From assembly GCF_024124665.1 (NCBI RefSeq), contig NZ_JAMXSB010000019.1:1-64000 (forward strand): 64,000 nt of DNA, read 5' to 3'. This document shows, in pieces, positions 55,321 through 64,000 of this stretch. Each line of letters opens with the position of its first letter. Position 1 is the first letter of the stretch. The position numbers were made by a program, and so were the translations under genes. The stretch is from Pleionea sp. CnH1-48 (GTDB taxonomy: Bacteria > Pseudomonadota > Gammaproteobacteria > Enterobacterales > Kangiellaceae). Below the pieces are notes generated by a model that did not search any database, was not told where the DNA came from, and worked only from the letters and a program-made list of their open reading frames with translations.

Positions 55321-55824
55321 TCACGAATCAACTACAGATTCTTTGGCTTTTCCCTTCACCACAGACGAATCGCCCACTTGCGGCTCTTTCTTTTCGCCTG
55401 CAGGAGCTTCCGCCTCAGCATTTCCGTCGTGATTCAATAGCTTAGGTTTGTCTTCACGGTGCAACATCTGGCCGTTAACTTCAGCGCCCATGGCCATTTC
55501 AATCAGCTTGTAATAAACATTGCCATCGATATGTGCCGTACTTTGCAGCTCAATATGCTCTGATGCATGAACATCGCCCGTCACTTTACCCAAAACCACC
55601 ACGTGTGGCACCTCAACCTGCCCTTCAATCACGCCGTGCTTACCAATTGTCAGTAATGACATTTCCAGCTCATCGGCACGGACATCTCCTTTGACATGTC
55701 CATCGATATACAGCACACCCTTAAACTGAATATCACCCGTGATATGTGTGTCCTGAGTGATCAAGGTGTCGGCAGCACCAGCTTTAGAACGAACTTTTAC
55801 TTTTTTATCTTTCTTGCCCCACAT
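55321..55824 (-). CDS. Bactofilin (polymer-forming cytoskeletal protein)
   Basis: 167 aa. Central right-handed beta-helix (about 20-125) with repeated hydrophobic-turn pattern: HITGDIQFKGVLYIDGHVKGDV, HVVVLGKVTGDVHASEHIEL. N-terminal basic segment, disordered charged C-terminus. Forms filaments, often in wall-synthesis or polarity tasks. 12 bp before the DUF6776 gene start side. Confidence 0.9.
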   Translation of the reverse strand: MWGKKDKKVKVRSKAGAADTLITQDTHITGDIQFKGVLYIDGHVKGDVRADELEMSLLTIGKHGVIEGQVEVPHVVVLGKVTGDVHASEHIELQSTAHIDGNVYYKLIEMAMGAEVNGQMLHREDKPKLLNHDGNAEAEAPAGEKKEPQVGDSSVVKGKAKESVVDS

Positions 55825-55836
55825 TGTTGGTGCCTC

Positions 55837-56538
55837 CTAAACAGACCAGGGAAATGCTTTTTTAATAGTTTGTGATTTGCGACCCGAAGTGGTCGCATTT
55901 ACGATGACTTGCGTCGGCTTAAACCCTTCCGGCAACGAAAATTGCCCCTTTATATGCTGAAAGTATTTAAACTGAAACTTCATGTCTTTTTCGGTTAACG
56001 AACTCAGCTCTGTCATATTATGAACCGTATCCTTGCCATTGAGAGAGCCCTCAATGGCGATAGTCACACGACCTTGCAAAAAGCTCTTATGACTTTTCAC
56101 CTGAGTCAGAGCCAGCTGAAACCGATATCGGCCATTGGTTACCAAAGGCTCAAGTATAAAATCGTTGACGTGCAACCCCTTAACATCCAGCTCAGGGGCC
56201 ATGATCCCTCGATAAAACGACAGCTCTTTTTCAAGATTATCAATATTCTGTTGTAAGCCCGTGATGGTCTCCATAATCTCTTCACTGGCTTGCGCATCAA
56301 CCTGAGCTGAGCGATCAAGCATCACAACCTTTTGTTGCGCTTCTTTTAACTGCAGATCCAGGTCATCGACCTGTGCATTCAGTATATCTCGCTCATTCAT
56401 CAATTGTGTTCTTTCTTGTTGGCTATCTAGCCTTCCCAGAAAAAACATGACGGTTAACGCAATCAAAAACACCAGAGACCAGGCAATATACCATCCAGCT
56501 CCACGCCTCTGCGTTATGATCAATTCACCTTGTGTCAT
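55837..56538 (-). CDS. DUF6776-family membrane protein with coiled coil
   Basis: 233 aa. One transmembrane helix (about 16-37), then a long coiled coil (about 45-105; QERTQLMNERDILNAQVDDLDLQLKEAQQ) and a beta-rich C-terminal domain. It precedes the bactofilin gene in the same transcript, a common gammaproteobacterial pairing, so it may anchor or partner the bactofilin (inference). Function unknown. Confidence 0.8.
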   Translation of the reverse strand: MTQGELIITQRRGAGWYIAWSLVFLIALTVMFFLGRLDSQQERTQLMNERDILNAQVDDLDLQLKEAQQKVVMLDRSAQVDAQASEEIMETITGLQQNIDNLEKELSFYRGIMAPELDVKGLHVNDFILEPLVTNGRYRFQLALTQVKSHKSFLQGRVTIAIEGSLNGKDTVHNMTELSSLTEKDMKFQFKYFQHIKGQFSLPEGFKPTQVIVNATTSGRKSQTIKKAFPWSV

Positions 56539-56873
56539 AAAATTTCATTTATCCGCGTTGTTTGATTATTATTTATAGAAGACCGTCATTTACGTTGAGC
56601 AAAAATCCAAGTTATTTGATTTTTATAACAAATCTAGCGCTTGAATACTTTCAAACTTAAAGTTTTTGCAACGAAATGCTCAAATGTCCGCTATGTTATG
56701 ACTGTATACTAGAGCAAAGCTAAAACATTGCCGATCTTTGATATACTTTTAACGGTCACAACTGTTATCAGGTGGTCACTATAAAAAAAACCACGATAAC
56801 TCGACAAGCAAAACTCTTGTAAGGCATTAAATTCAAGCCCTATGAACAATAAAAAAGTATAAATTTCAGCCTT
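56539..56873. other. Divergent intergenic region
   Basis: 335 bp between the DUF6776 and ClC genes, AT-rich. A seven-codon frame (56842-56862) lies just upstream of the ClC start, probably by chance. No promoter can be placed with confidence. Confidence 0.4.
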
Positions 56874-58610
56874 ATGTCAATTATTGACCGCATACGACTC
56901 AGAATTAGCCGCTCCGACGGCCTGTTATTATTGGCCATCGTTGGTTTGTGCAGCGGCGTACTAGCAGGCGCCTCTAATATCTTATTTCGTCTTTTTACCG
57001 AGAGCGGTATTGTACTTTGGCATCCTAAGTCCGATGCTGGTGACTTTGAAGGACTGCCCTGGCACATTCGCCTTATCATGCCCATTATCGGCGGCCTTAT
57101 TGTTGGTCTCTTCTTACAAAAACTCAGTAAACATCGCCGCGCAGTAGGCGTTGGCCACGTACTTGACCGTTTATCTTTCCACCAGGGATATTTGCCCTGG
57201 AAAAACGCCATCGTCCAATTTTGCCTTGGAGGCCTGACTCTGGCTTCAGGCATGTCGGTAGGTAGAGAGGGTCCTGGCGTTCATCTGGGTGCTGCTAGCG
57301 GAAGCTGGTTAGGACAACGACTGAAACTGCCCAACAACAGCATCCGAATTCTTGTCGCCTGTGGTTGCGCCGCAGCCATTTCGGCCAGCTTCAATACACC
57401 TTTGGCCGGCGTTATCTTTGCCATGGAAGTCATCATGATGGAATACACCATCGCCAGCTTTATTCCAGTGATCCTGGCTTCGGTATCGGGTGCCATGCTG
57501 TCGCGAATGGTGTTTGGACATAACGTCGCTTTTATTGTTCCCAACTTAGAGCTGACATCACTCTGGGAAATGCCCTTCTTTTTATTGATGGGAATCGTCA
57601 TTGGTTGTCTGGCCGCCCTGTTTATTCATCTGACGACACGGGTAGCCCAAAAAACCGCCAACTGGGAAGTCTGGATAAAGTGTACCTTGTCAGGAATCAT
57701 TGTGGGTTTGATTGCTATCGGTATACCGCAAGTCATGGGCATCGGCTACGACTCTGTTAACGCCACCCTGCAAGGCAGCTACGGCTTTGTCATTATCGCT
57801 TTATGTCTGGTGGGCAAATTTATCGCGACTGTCTGCTGCTCTGGCATGTCGATGCCAGGGGGGGTTATTGGCCCAACGTTCTTTATCGGCGCGATGACCG
57901 GAGCGCTGGCAGGCATTATCGGTAACTGGCTGTTCCCTGAATATGCGTCTATTTATCCCTTCTATGCCATGATCGGTATGGCCACCATGATGAGTGCCTC
58001 ACTGCAAGCACCATTGGCGGCACTGATGGCACTGCTGGAATTGACAGGAAACCCAGGCATCATTTTGCCAGGTATGCTCTCGGTGGTTATCGCAAACCTG
58101 ATGGTGAGCCAGGTATTTAAACAAAAGTCGATCTTTTTAACGTTAATGACTGCCCGTGGAAAAGAACTCAAGATCAGTCCATTAACCCAGTTTTTGCGTC
58201 GTGTTGGTGTCGCTGGTGTGATGGAGCGGTCTATCGCCGTTCACGATCGTCAGACCAGCATAGCCGAGGCCGAAAAACTGCTGGAAGAAACACCTCGCTG
58301 GGTACTCATTCGCGAAGACAATGTCCCCATTGCACTGATGTCAGCCAATGAGCTGGCCATGTACCTGGTAGAGCTCAAAGAGTCCGAAGAGGAAGTGCCC
58401 AAACAACTCGACCTGCTGAAAATACCCGCTAATCGTCAAGAGCTCAGCTCGGTCTATTTGCAAGCCACGCTGGAAGAAGCACTGGATACCATGGACCAGA
58501 AACAGGTAGACGCGGTTTATGTTTATCGTACAACCGCACCTTTGACCGAAAAGATCTATGGCTTGCTGACACGAGAGTCCATTGTTTCTCATTACAGCTA
58601 CCGAAAATAA
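56874..58610 (+). CDS. ClC-type chloride channel/antiporter with CBS-like C-terminus
   Basis: 578 aa. ClC membrane domain (about 18-430) with GREGPGVHLGA (GREGP at 130-134, gating Glu132), SFNTPLAGVIFAMEV, GMSMPGGVIGPTFFIGAMTG. The usual Ser-containing GSGIP motif region reads AVGVGHVLDR (91-100), so anion selectivity may differ. The C-terminal CBS-like pair (about 440-575; MSANELAMYL, EALDTMDQKQVDAVYVYR) could sense nucleotides. Anion transport across the inner membrane. Confidence 0.85.
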   Translation: MSIIDRIRLRISRSDGLLLLAIVGLCSGVLAGASNILFRLFTESGIVLWHPKSDAGDFEGLPWHIRLIMPIIGGLIVGLFLQKLSKHRRAVGVGHVLDRLSFHQGYLPWKNAIVQFCLGGLTLASGMSVGREGPGVHLGAASGSWLGQRLKLPNNSIRILVACGCAAAISASFNTPLAGVIFAMEVIMMEYTIASFIPVILASVSGAMLSRMVFGHNVAFIVPNLELTSLWEMPFFLLMGIVIGCLAALFIHLTTRVAQKTANWEVWIKCTLSGIIVGLIAIGIPQVMGIGYDSVNATLQGSYGFVIIALCLVGKFIATVCCSGMSMPGGVIGPTFFIGAMTGALAGIIGNWLFPEYASIYPFYAMIGMATMMSASLQAPLAALMALLELTGNPGIILPGMLSVVIANLMVSQVFKQKSIFLTLMTARGKELKISPLTQFLRRVGVAGVMERSIAVHDRQTSIAEAEKLLEETPRWVLIREDNVPIALMSANELAMYLVELKESEEEVPKQLDLLKIPANRQELSSVYLQATLEEALDTMDQKQVDAVYVYRTTAPLTEKIYGLLTRESIVSHYSYRK

Positions 58611-58639
58611 TATGAAGCCCCTTATATCCAGAGCATCTC

Positions 58640-58675
58640 AAAATGGGTGCAGCCAATACCGCTGCACTTTGAAAA
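58640..58675. repeat. Repeat-related hairpin (copy 3 fragment) after the ClC gene
   Basis: Minus-strand TTTTCAAAGTGCAGCGGTA... shares about 26 of 31 bases with CTTTCAAGGTGCAGCGGTG... of copy 1. It forms a hairpin GTGCAGC / GCTGCAC (58647-58653, 58661-58667) 37 bp after the ClC stop and may serve as its weak terminator. Confidence 0.5.
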
Positions 58676-58756
58676 GCGGCGGATTATAGAGGTTTTCATT
58701 TGCTTCGATATAAGCTAACGTGACGAGAATCTTTGGTTTAAGAGTCTGAAAACACT

Positions 58757-59179
58757 ATGTACTTTTGGGTAAAAGCCTTCCATCTTATTTTTGTTGTTAG
58801 CTGGTTTGCAGGGCTATTTTATCTGCCACGACTGTTCATTAATATCACTCTGTCCGATGAGCCAGCGGTGAAAGATCAGCTCAATATTATGAGCCGAAAA
58901 CTGTATCGGTTTGTCACCCCCTTTATGTTCCTTACGATCATTTTTGGTGTCTGGATGGTTTGGCTTAATCCACAAGGCTATATGGCGTCTGGATGGTTTC
59001 ACGTCAAAATGACTCTGGTTTTGCTGGTGGTGATCTATCACTTTATTTGCGGTCACTATCGTAAGCAACTTGAGCAGCATACTTGCCAGAAATCCTCGCT
59101 TTTTTTTCGTATATTCAACGAAGTATTAGTGCTGTTATTGTTCGCCATCATCATATTGGCGGTAGTGAAGCCTTTCTAA
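58757..59179 (+). CDS. hemJ: HemJ-family protoporphyrinogen oxidase
   Basis: 140 aa. Four membrane helices (about 3-22, 52-70, 85-103, 118-138). Conserved FHLIFVVSWFAGLFYLPRLF with His8 and the GWFHVKM His/Lys pair of HemJ. Oxidises protoporphyrinogen IX to protoporphyrin IX. Near hemL (haem pathway) and pyrB. Terminator at 59196-59220. Confidence 0.85.
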   Translation: MYFWVKAFHLIFVVSWFAGLFYLPRLFINITLSDEPAVKDQLNIMSRKLYRFVTPFMFLTIIFGVWMVWLNPQGYMASGWFHVKMTLVLLVVIYHFICGHYRKQLEQHTCQKSSLFFRIFNEVLVLLLFAIIILAVVKPF

Positions 59180-59195
59180 TGATCTAGCCACCGGC

Positions 59196-59220
59196 AGCAG
59201 GTGTCTTAAGCACACCTGCT
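59196..59220 (+). terminator. Intrinsic terminator of hemJ
   Basis: 9-bp stem AGCAGGTGT / ACACCTGCT (59196-59204, 59212-59220), 7-nt loop, followed by TTTTA. 16 bp after the stop. Confidence 0.85.
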
Positions 59221-59298
59221 TTTACTCTCTACTCAACCGAGACAACAAGAGCCAAAATCATTACAATAGCCGCAGTTTTAGCTAACAAGGTGTCTCTC

Positions 59299-60321
59299 GT
59301 GAATCTCGCAGGCCAACACGTTCTTTCCGTCAAAGACTTTTCGCTGGATTTAATCAATCATCTTTTTAATATCGCCGAGCAAATGCGTCCTTATGCGCGC
59401 CGAGAAAAAATCACCCGCGTACTCGAGGGTGCCATATTGGGCAATATGTTTTTCGAACCAAGCACACGAACCCGTGTCAGCTTTGGTTGTGCCTTCAATC
59501 TGTTAGGTGGCGAAGTACGAGAAACAACGGGGATGTCTAACTCAGCTTTGGCCAAAGGCGAGTCTTTGTATGACACCGCAAGAGTACTATCCGGTTATAG
59601 CGACATCATCGCTATGCGCCACCCAGAAGCAGGCTCTGTTGCCGCATTTTCTGAAGGCAGCCGTGTTCCGGTGATTAACGGCGGCGATGGGCCCAACGAA
59701 CATCCCACGCAGGCGCTACTGGATTTATTCACTATCCAGCAAGAACTGGCCTCTCAATCACTCAGTATTGATCAGCTACACCTAACCTTAATGGGTGACT
59801 TAAAGTTTGGACGAACCGTCCACTCACTGTGTCAGCTGTTGGCGTTATACAAAAACCTGACTATCAAACTCGTCTCGCCAGAAGCGCTGTCCATGCCTAC
59901 CAAGTATGTGGATATACTGGAAAATGCCGGACACAAAGTCACTCAAACTCAAGATCTGGAAGCCGGTTTAAAAGATTCTCACATTGTCTATCAGACTCGT
60001 ATTCAAGAAGAACGCTTTACCGATCAAGAAGAAGCCGATAGGTATCGCGGCAGCTTCCGTCTAAACAAACACATTTATACCGAATTTTGCCAACCTAACA
60101 CGGTCATTATGCATCCATTACCCCGAGATTCTCGCAGTCAGGCCAACGAGCTAGACAACGACTTGAACCAGACCGAAGGCTTGGCTATTTTCCGCCAAAC
60201 AGATAATGGTGTTCTGGTTCGCATGGCGCTGTTTGCGGCCATTCTTGGTGTCGATGGACAAATTAAAAACAGCGAAAGAAATGTTAACTGGTTTACCGGC
60301 CTTGCCAACCAACGCTCTTAA
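59299..60321 (+). CDS. pyrB: Aspartate carbamoyltransferase catalytic chain
   Basis: 340 aa from GTG 59299, preceded by AAGG at 8 nt; a GTG at 59290 overlaps that site. Carbamoyl-phosphate motif EPSTRTRVSF (about 51-60), HPTQALLDLFT, HPLPRD. Second step of pyrimidine synthesis. Longer than the E. coli chain, resembling the stand-alone gammaproteobacterial type; no pyrI nearby. Confidence 0.92.
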   Translation: MNLAGQHVLSVKDFSLDLINHLFNIAEQMRPYARREKITRVLEGAILGNMFFEPSTRTRVSFGCAFNLLGGEVRETTGMSNSALAKGESLYDTARVLSGYSDIIAMRHPEAGSVAAFSEGSRVPVINGGDGPNEHPTQALLDLFTIQQELASQSLSIDQLHLTLMGDLKFGRTVHSLCQLLALYKNLTIKLVSPEALSMPTKYVDILENAGHKVTQTQDLEAGLKDSHIVYQTRIQEERFTDQEEADRYRGSFRLNKHIYTEFCQPNTVIMHPLPRDSRSQANELDNDLNQTEGLAIFRQTDNGVLVRMALFAAILGVDGQIKNSERNVNWFTGLANQRS

Positions 60322-60336
60322 TTTAAAGGATGTCTC

Positions 60337-61620
60337 ATGAGTTTGTCTAAATCTCTCTATCAAAGCGCTGCGAATGTTATTCCAGGCGGTGTTAACTCCC
60401 CCGTCAGAGCATTTAATGGCGTTGGTGGAACGCCTCTGTTTATTGACAAAGCCGACGGCGCTTATGTTTACGATGTCGATGGCAAAGCCTATGTTGATTA
60501 TGTGCTCTCCTGGGGCCCCATGTTACACGGCCATAATCACCCGGACATTCGCGAAGCAGTGATCACTGCGGCAGCCAATGGCCTGAGTTTTGGTACACCG
60601 ACAGCGATTGAAGTCGAGATGGCCTCAGCCATGACTCAGTTCATTCCATCGATGGAACAGGTGCGCATGGTGAACAGTGGAACAGAAGCCACCATGTCGG
60701 CCATTCGTCTTGCCCGAGGTTTTACTGGCAAGCAGAAAATCATCAAGTTTGAAGGGTGTTATCATGGTCATGCAGACTGTCTGCTGGTAAAAGCGGGTAG
60801 CGGTGCACTTACGCTTGGAGAGCCAACTTCACCAGGTGTACCCGAAGACTTTGCTAAGCATACTCTTACGGCCACATTTAACGATATCGACAGCGTCAAA
60901 GCCTTGATGAGCGCCCATGCTGAAGATATTGCCGCGATTATCGTAGAACCCATTGCAGGTAATATGAACTGTATTCCTCCTGTTCCTGGCTTTTTGGAAG
61001 GATTACGTTCTTTGTGTGACGAGTACCGCTCGGTTCTTATCTTCGATGAGGTCATGTGTGGATTTCGAGTGGGTGCTGGCAGTGCTCAGCAGCTCTACAA
61101 GGTGACACCAGACCTGACAACACTCGGCAAAGTCATCGGCGGCGGCATGCCCGTTGGCGCTTTTGGTGGGCGCAAAGACATTATGCAACACTTAGCGCCT
61201 GCAGGTCCGGTTTATCAGGCAGGCACCTTGTCGGGTAATCCAGTGGCAATGAGCGCTGGCCTGGCATCATTGGAATTACTGCAAGAAGAAGGCTTCTATG
61301 AGCCGATTTACCAACATACCAACACTTTGGTGGAAGGCTTCCAACAAGCTGCACAAGAAGCTGGCGTTCCACTAACAACCAACCATGTTGGCAGTATGTT
61401 TGGTTTGTTCTTTAGTGAAGAATCTCACATCACAGGTTACCAGCAAGTTGCTAACTGCAACATTGAACGTTTTCAGCAGTTCTTCCACGGCATGTTAGAT
61501 CATGGTGTGTATCTGGCGCCTTCGGCTTTTGAAGCAGGATTTACTTCGAGTGCGCACAATGATTCGACACTCAATAAAACGCTTGATGCGGCACGTAGTG
61601 TCTTCAAATCTCTTAAATAA
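60337..61620 (+). CDS. hemL: Glutamate-1-semialdehyde 2,1-aminomutase
   Basis: 427 aa, full length. Class III aminotransferase fold with PLP lysine K265 in [24 protein letters not shown] and GHADCLL. Makes 5-aminolevulinate, the start of haem synthesis. Strong SD AAAGGA 8 nt before ATG; 15 bp after pyrB. Confidence 0.96.
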   Translation: MSLSKSLYQSAANVIPGGVNSPVRAFNGVGGTPLFIDKADGAYVYDVDGKAYVDYVLSWGPMLHGHNHPDIREAVITAAANGLSFGTPTAIEVEMASAMTQFIPSMEQVRMVNSGTEATMSAIRLARGFTGKQKIIKFEGCYHGHADCLLVKAGSGALTLGEPTSPGVPEDFAKHTLTATFNDIDSVKALMSAHAEDIAAIIVEPIAGNMNCIPPVPGFLEGLRSLCDEYRSVLIFDEVMCGFRVGAGSAQQLYKVTPDLTTLGKVIGGGMPVGAFGGRKDIMQHLAPAGPVYQAGTLSGNPVAMSAGLASLELLQEEGFYEPIYQHTNTLVEGFQQAAQEAGVPLTTNHVGSMFGLFFSEESHITGYQQVANCNIERFQQFFHGMLDHGVYLAPSAFEAGFTSSAHNDSTLNKTLDAARSVFKSLK

Positions 61621-61637
61621 ATATCAGAACACAATCC

Positions 61638-61659
61638 ACGGCGACCATGGAGTCGCCGT
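61638..61659 (+). terminator. Terminator of hemL
   Basis: 8-bp GC-rich stem ACGGCGAC / GTCGCCGT (61638-61645, 61652-61659), 6-nt loop, followed by CTTCTCTC, 17 bp after the stop. Confidence 0.7.
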
Positions 61660-61955
61660 CTTCTCTCCCTAGAGCTGGCATTCCACCTCACTCATCTTTT
61701 TGCCTTCAATAACAATATTTTGAAAATAAATACTAAAAAAGTGACATTAAGATCATAAGAATTTCATCAAAGATTCAAATAATAGGAAGCACCCACTTCT
61801 ATCAAAACCGTTATTAAATCTAACTTCTTTGTTGTTAATTTTATTTTTTTGCTCAAGAGTCACGTATTACAAGTAATTTGAAAAAACAGGGGCTTTTGAC
61901 TATATCTAGATACAGACCAATGATAACAAACTGATCCACACGGGCTTTTTCGATT
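61660..61955. other. AT-rich intergenic region before the chemotaxis-type gene
   Basis: About 296 bp, A/T-rich with repeats of TTTATTTTTTT type. Must hold the promoter of the following gene. I see no small gene or RNA. Confidence 0.4.
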
Positions 61956-63194
61956 GTGACAAACACTATACGGCATTATCTTTTACTGAGCTTTATCGTA
62001 ATCAACAATCTGCTCCTAATTTTATACATCACCAGCAAGGTAGAGTCCGTTTCTTGGATACTTATCATGGGTGCGCTGGTGTTGGCGGGCGCAGCGATTG
62101 GTTTAGCGGTATTGACCTTTCAACGCCGCAAAGACTATTGTCGCAAAAATATCGAGGTACTGGATCTTTTGGCCTCCAAAGAGTCCAACTTAAATGTACG
62201 TGTAGAATTGTCTGACGAAAGTGACTTTAGAGAGCTTGATGAACATCTAAATAATACCTTCAACAATATGCAAAATCTGTTGATGGATACCAGCCAAATT
62301 GCCGAATTAGTTAACAAGAAAATAGCCGAAGCCGAACATAATATTGGTGCTCTCACCGGAAACACCCAAACCAGCTATCACTTAAGCAAACTGACCATTA
62401 AATCGGTCAAAGAAGTGTATGAAGTCAGTACCGAAATTGCCAGCCGCGCCGAATCAACCGCCGCCGCAGTTGCCGATGCAAGACAAGGCACCATTGATGG
62501 CAATCAACTGATGCATGGCACTTCTGATATCGCTCGTACGATGGGCACCCAAATGCAAACCCTCAAAGAAGACATGGGTGTATTTAATGATAAAAGCAGT
62601 TCAATGCTAAATGCGGTTGATGTGATCAAGACCATCAGTGATCAAACCAATCTACTGGCTCTTAACGCTGCCATCGAGGCCGCCCGCGCCGGAGAAGCTG
62701 GTCGAGGTTTTGCCGTGGTTGCCGATGAGGTACGACAGCTGGCTTCAAAAACTCAAATGTCCGCCGAAGAAATCACAGCAGTTCTCTCGGAGAACGTGAC
62801 CCTTAACGAAAATCTGATGGCACAAATCGACTCGGCAGCAACAACGACGTTTAATATGCTTGATAGTCTCCAACAAACCCAGTCGTCCATGGAACACATT
62901 GCTCGCAATATAGAAACCATCAATGCTATGGCTACCAATATCGCCGAATCATCTCAGAAACAGTCTGACGCTACTCGCAATGTAAATACCATTGGTGAAA
63001 CCATTGAGCGCTTATCAGGTGACACCAACGAGAAAATTCAGCAATTGCTGCAACACATGGAAGGCTTGATGATGTATTCACAAACACTGGATGAGCAGGT
63101 GAGCCAATTTAAAGCCGAAGAAGGACCGACCAGTGACGCAGAAAGCCTCGGTGCGGCCGATGACGACGACGAAGATACCGTCGAGTTATTTTAA
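61956..63194 (+). CDS. Methyl-accepting chemotaxis-type protein without periplasmic domain
   Basis: 412 aa from GTG 61956 (weak ribosome site). Two membrane helices (about 8-26 and 33-53) joined by only about six periplasmic residues, then HAMP-like and coiled-coil signalling domain with the invariant hairpin tip [32 protein letters not shown] (about 230-261). No periplasmic sensor, no CheR-binding pentapeptide at the acidic end. It may sense internal or membrane signals. Confidence 0.9.
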   Translation: MTNTIRHYLLLSFIVINNLLLILYITSKVESVSWILIMGALVLAGAAIGLAVLTFQRRKDYCRKNIEVLDLLASKESNLNVRVELSDESDFRELDEHLNNTFNNMQNLLMDTSQIAELVNKKIAEAEHNIGALTGNTQTSYHLSKLTIKSVKEVYEVSTEIASRAESTAAAVADARQGTIDGNQLMHGTSDIARTMGTQMQTLKEDMGVFNDKSSSMLNAVDVIKTISDQTNLLALNAAIEAARAGEAGRGFAVVADEVRQLASKTQMSAEEITAVLSENVTLNENLMAQIDSAATTTFNMLDSLQQTQSSMEHIARNIETINAMATNIAESSQKQSDATRNVNTIGETIERLSGDTNEKIQQLLQHMEGLMMYSQTLDEQVSQFKAEEGPTSDAESLGAADDDDEDTVELF

Positions 63195-63360
63195 TAACTT
63201 CTGGTAAGGATACCACTCTGGATTTGTCACTCAGTTTCCGACAGAATAGCAGCCCTAAACACTTCATAACTCACCACTGACTGCCGGATTGGCAAGACCT
63301 GTCCCACAAAACACTCGCATCAGTTGGTGATCTATATAATGATAAAAAAGAGATAACTCC

Positions 63361-64000
63361 ATGATGAATTTAGCACTCACAGGTAAACGCGCACTGGTTT
63401 GTGGCAGCAGTCAGGGTATTGGTCGAGCCATTGCCATTCAGTTAGCTAAACAAGGCGCTTCGGTCACTCTCTTCGCTCGTAACAAAGACAAGCTCACCAA
63501 TGTTTTGGCCGAATTAGATAACTCTCAAGAACAACAACATCATGTATTGTGCGCTGATTTCAGCCAGCCAGAGCAAGTCTGCTCAGTCCTCGATGAGCAT
63601 TTAACACAAGTGAGTGATTATCACATTCTTATTAACAACACCGGTGGACCAGCGCCAGGCCCAGCCAATCAGGCAGAAAGCGATGCCTTTGTGGCTGCTT
63701 TTAATCAGCATCTGATTAATAATCATAATATTGCTCAGCGCCTGTTGCCTTCGATGAAAGCCGCAAGCTTCGGTCGCATCGTTAATGTCATTTCGACTTC
63801 CGTAAAACAACCACTGCCTAATCTGGGTGTTTCTAATACTGTAAGAGGCGCTGTTGCAAACTGGGCCAAGACCATGGCAAACGAACTGGGTGAGTTTAAT
63901 ATTACGGTCAACAATGTACTGCCAGGAGCTACTAATACCGTTCGTCTTGAAGCCATCATTCAAAACAAAGCTAAGAAACTGGATAAATCCATCAGTGAAG
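63361..64000 (+). CDS. Short-chain dehydrogenase/reductase (partial, runs off the right edge)
   Basis: At least 213 codons from ATG 63361 (or 63364), open to the window end. Rossmann motif GSSQGIG (about 15-21), NNTGG, then ISTS. The catalytic YxxxK position reads LGVSNTVRGAV, with Ser and Arg where Tyr and Lys are expected; a group of 3-oxoacyl-ACP-reductase-like SDRs has the same LSN/R pattern. Function uncertain. Confidence 0.88.
   Translation, partial: MMNLALTGKRALVCGSSQGIGRAIAIQLAKQGASVTLFARNKDKLTNVLAELDNSQEQQHHVLCADFSQPEQVCSVLDEHLTQVSDYHILINNTGGPAPGPANQAESDAFVAAFNQHLINNHNIAQRLLPSMKAASFGRIVNVISTSVKQPLPNLGVSNTVRGAVANWAKTMANELGEFNITVNNVLPGATNTVRLEAIIQNKAKKLDKSISE

Noticed and set aside
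1-64000. CRISPR array
   Set aside because: No regularly spaced direct repeats of suitable size were seen.

Overview
The window looks like chromosomal DNA of a moderately AT-rich, probably marine gammaproteobacterium. The pointers are LPS genes (hldD, waaF, an LpxL-type acyltransferase), erpA with an A-type Fe-S scaffold signature, the tyrS / M23 peptidase / anmK block, RhlE, TonB and PEP-CTERM proteins, and a leader of the E. coli rrn type. A Kangiella/Aliikangiella-like lineage is possible, but this is only a guess because the 16S gene lies outside the window.

Layout. 1-430 (minus): two promoters and the boxA-bearing leader of an rRNA operon whose 16S gene starts just beyond position 1. 545-17608 (minus): a run of exported proteins, namely a PEP-CTERM protein, three large paralogues of one secreted family with different C-terminal modules, a secreted protein of unknown function, a small lipoprotein, a TonB-dependent receptor and a DUF4097-like protein; most have their own terminator. 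17782-18867: a small lipoprotein and a TetR regulator. 19017-26512 (plus): an acyclic terpene utilisation operon (atuA, atuB, atuC, atuD, atuF), with a perfect inverted repeat between it and the divergent TetR gene. 26607-38271: a lasso-peptide (RiPP) locus. 38331-42825: gamma-glutamylcyclotransferase-like protein, tyrS, M23 peptidase, anmK. 42858-48947: LPS and glycan genes. 48991-50109: small genes. 50297-52906: a subtilisin with three PPC domains. 53394-56538: rhlE, erpA, bactofilin, DUF6776. 56874-61620: ClC channel/antiporter, hemJ, pyrB, hemL. 61956-64000: a short chemotaxis-type protein and a truncated SDR.

The main discovery is the lasso-peptide locus. A 48-codon precursor gene lies on the minus strand at 28793-28939. 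It has a strong ribosome binding site, a leader ending in Thr-Lys, and a predicted 16-residue core GGGFGGNETTTTKPGS with Glu at position 8 and a C-terminal Ser. Around it are the leader peptidase (B2), the exporter (D), the RRE protein (B1), the cyclase (C) and an unusually rich tailoring set: HprK-like kinase, sulfotransferase, PF14907-type nucleotidyltransferase and an ATP-grasp enzyme. Three tail-collar proteins, a GNAT and a DUF6916-like protein are embedded in the locus. The C-terminal Ser fits the known activity of lasso kinases, and the tail lacks an aromatic plug, which suggests that tailoring may have a structural role.

Other points of interest are the module-shuffled secreted family at 1375-16162, GGA-loop hairpins in two 5' leaders, and a dispersed TATACCC-ended repeat in three intergenic regions.
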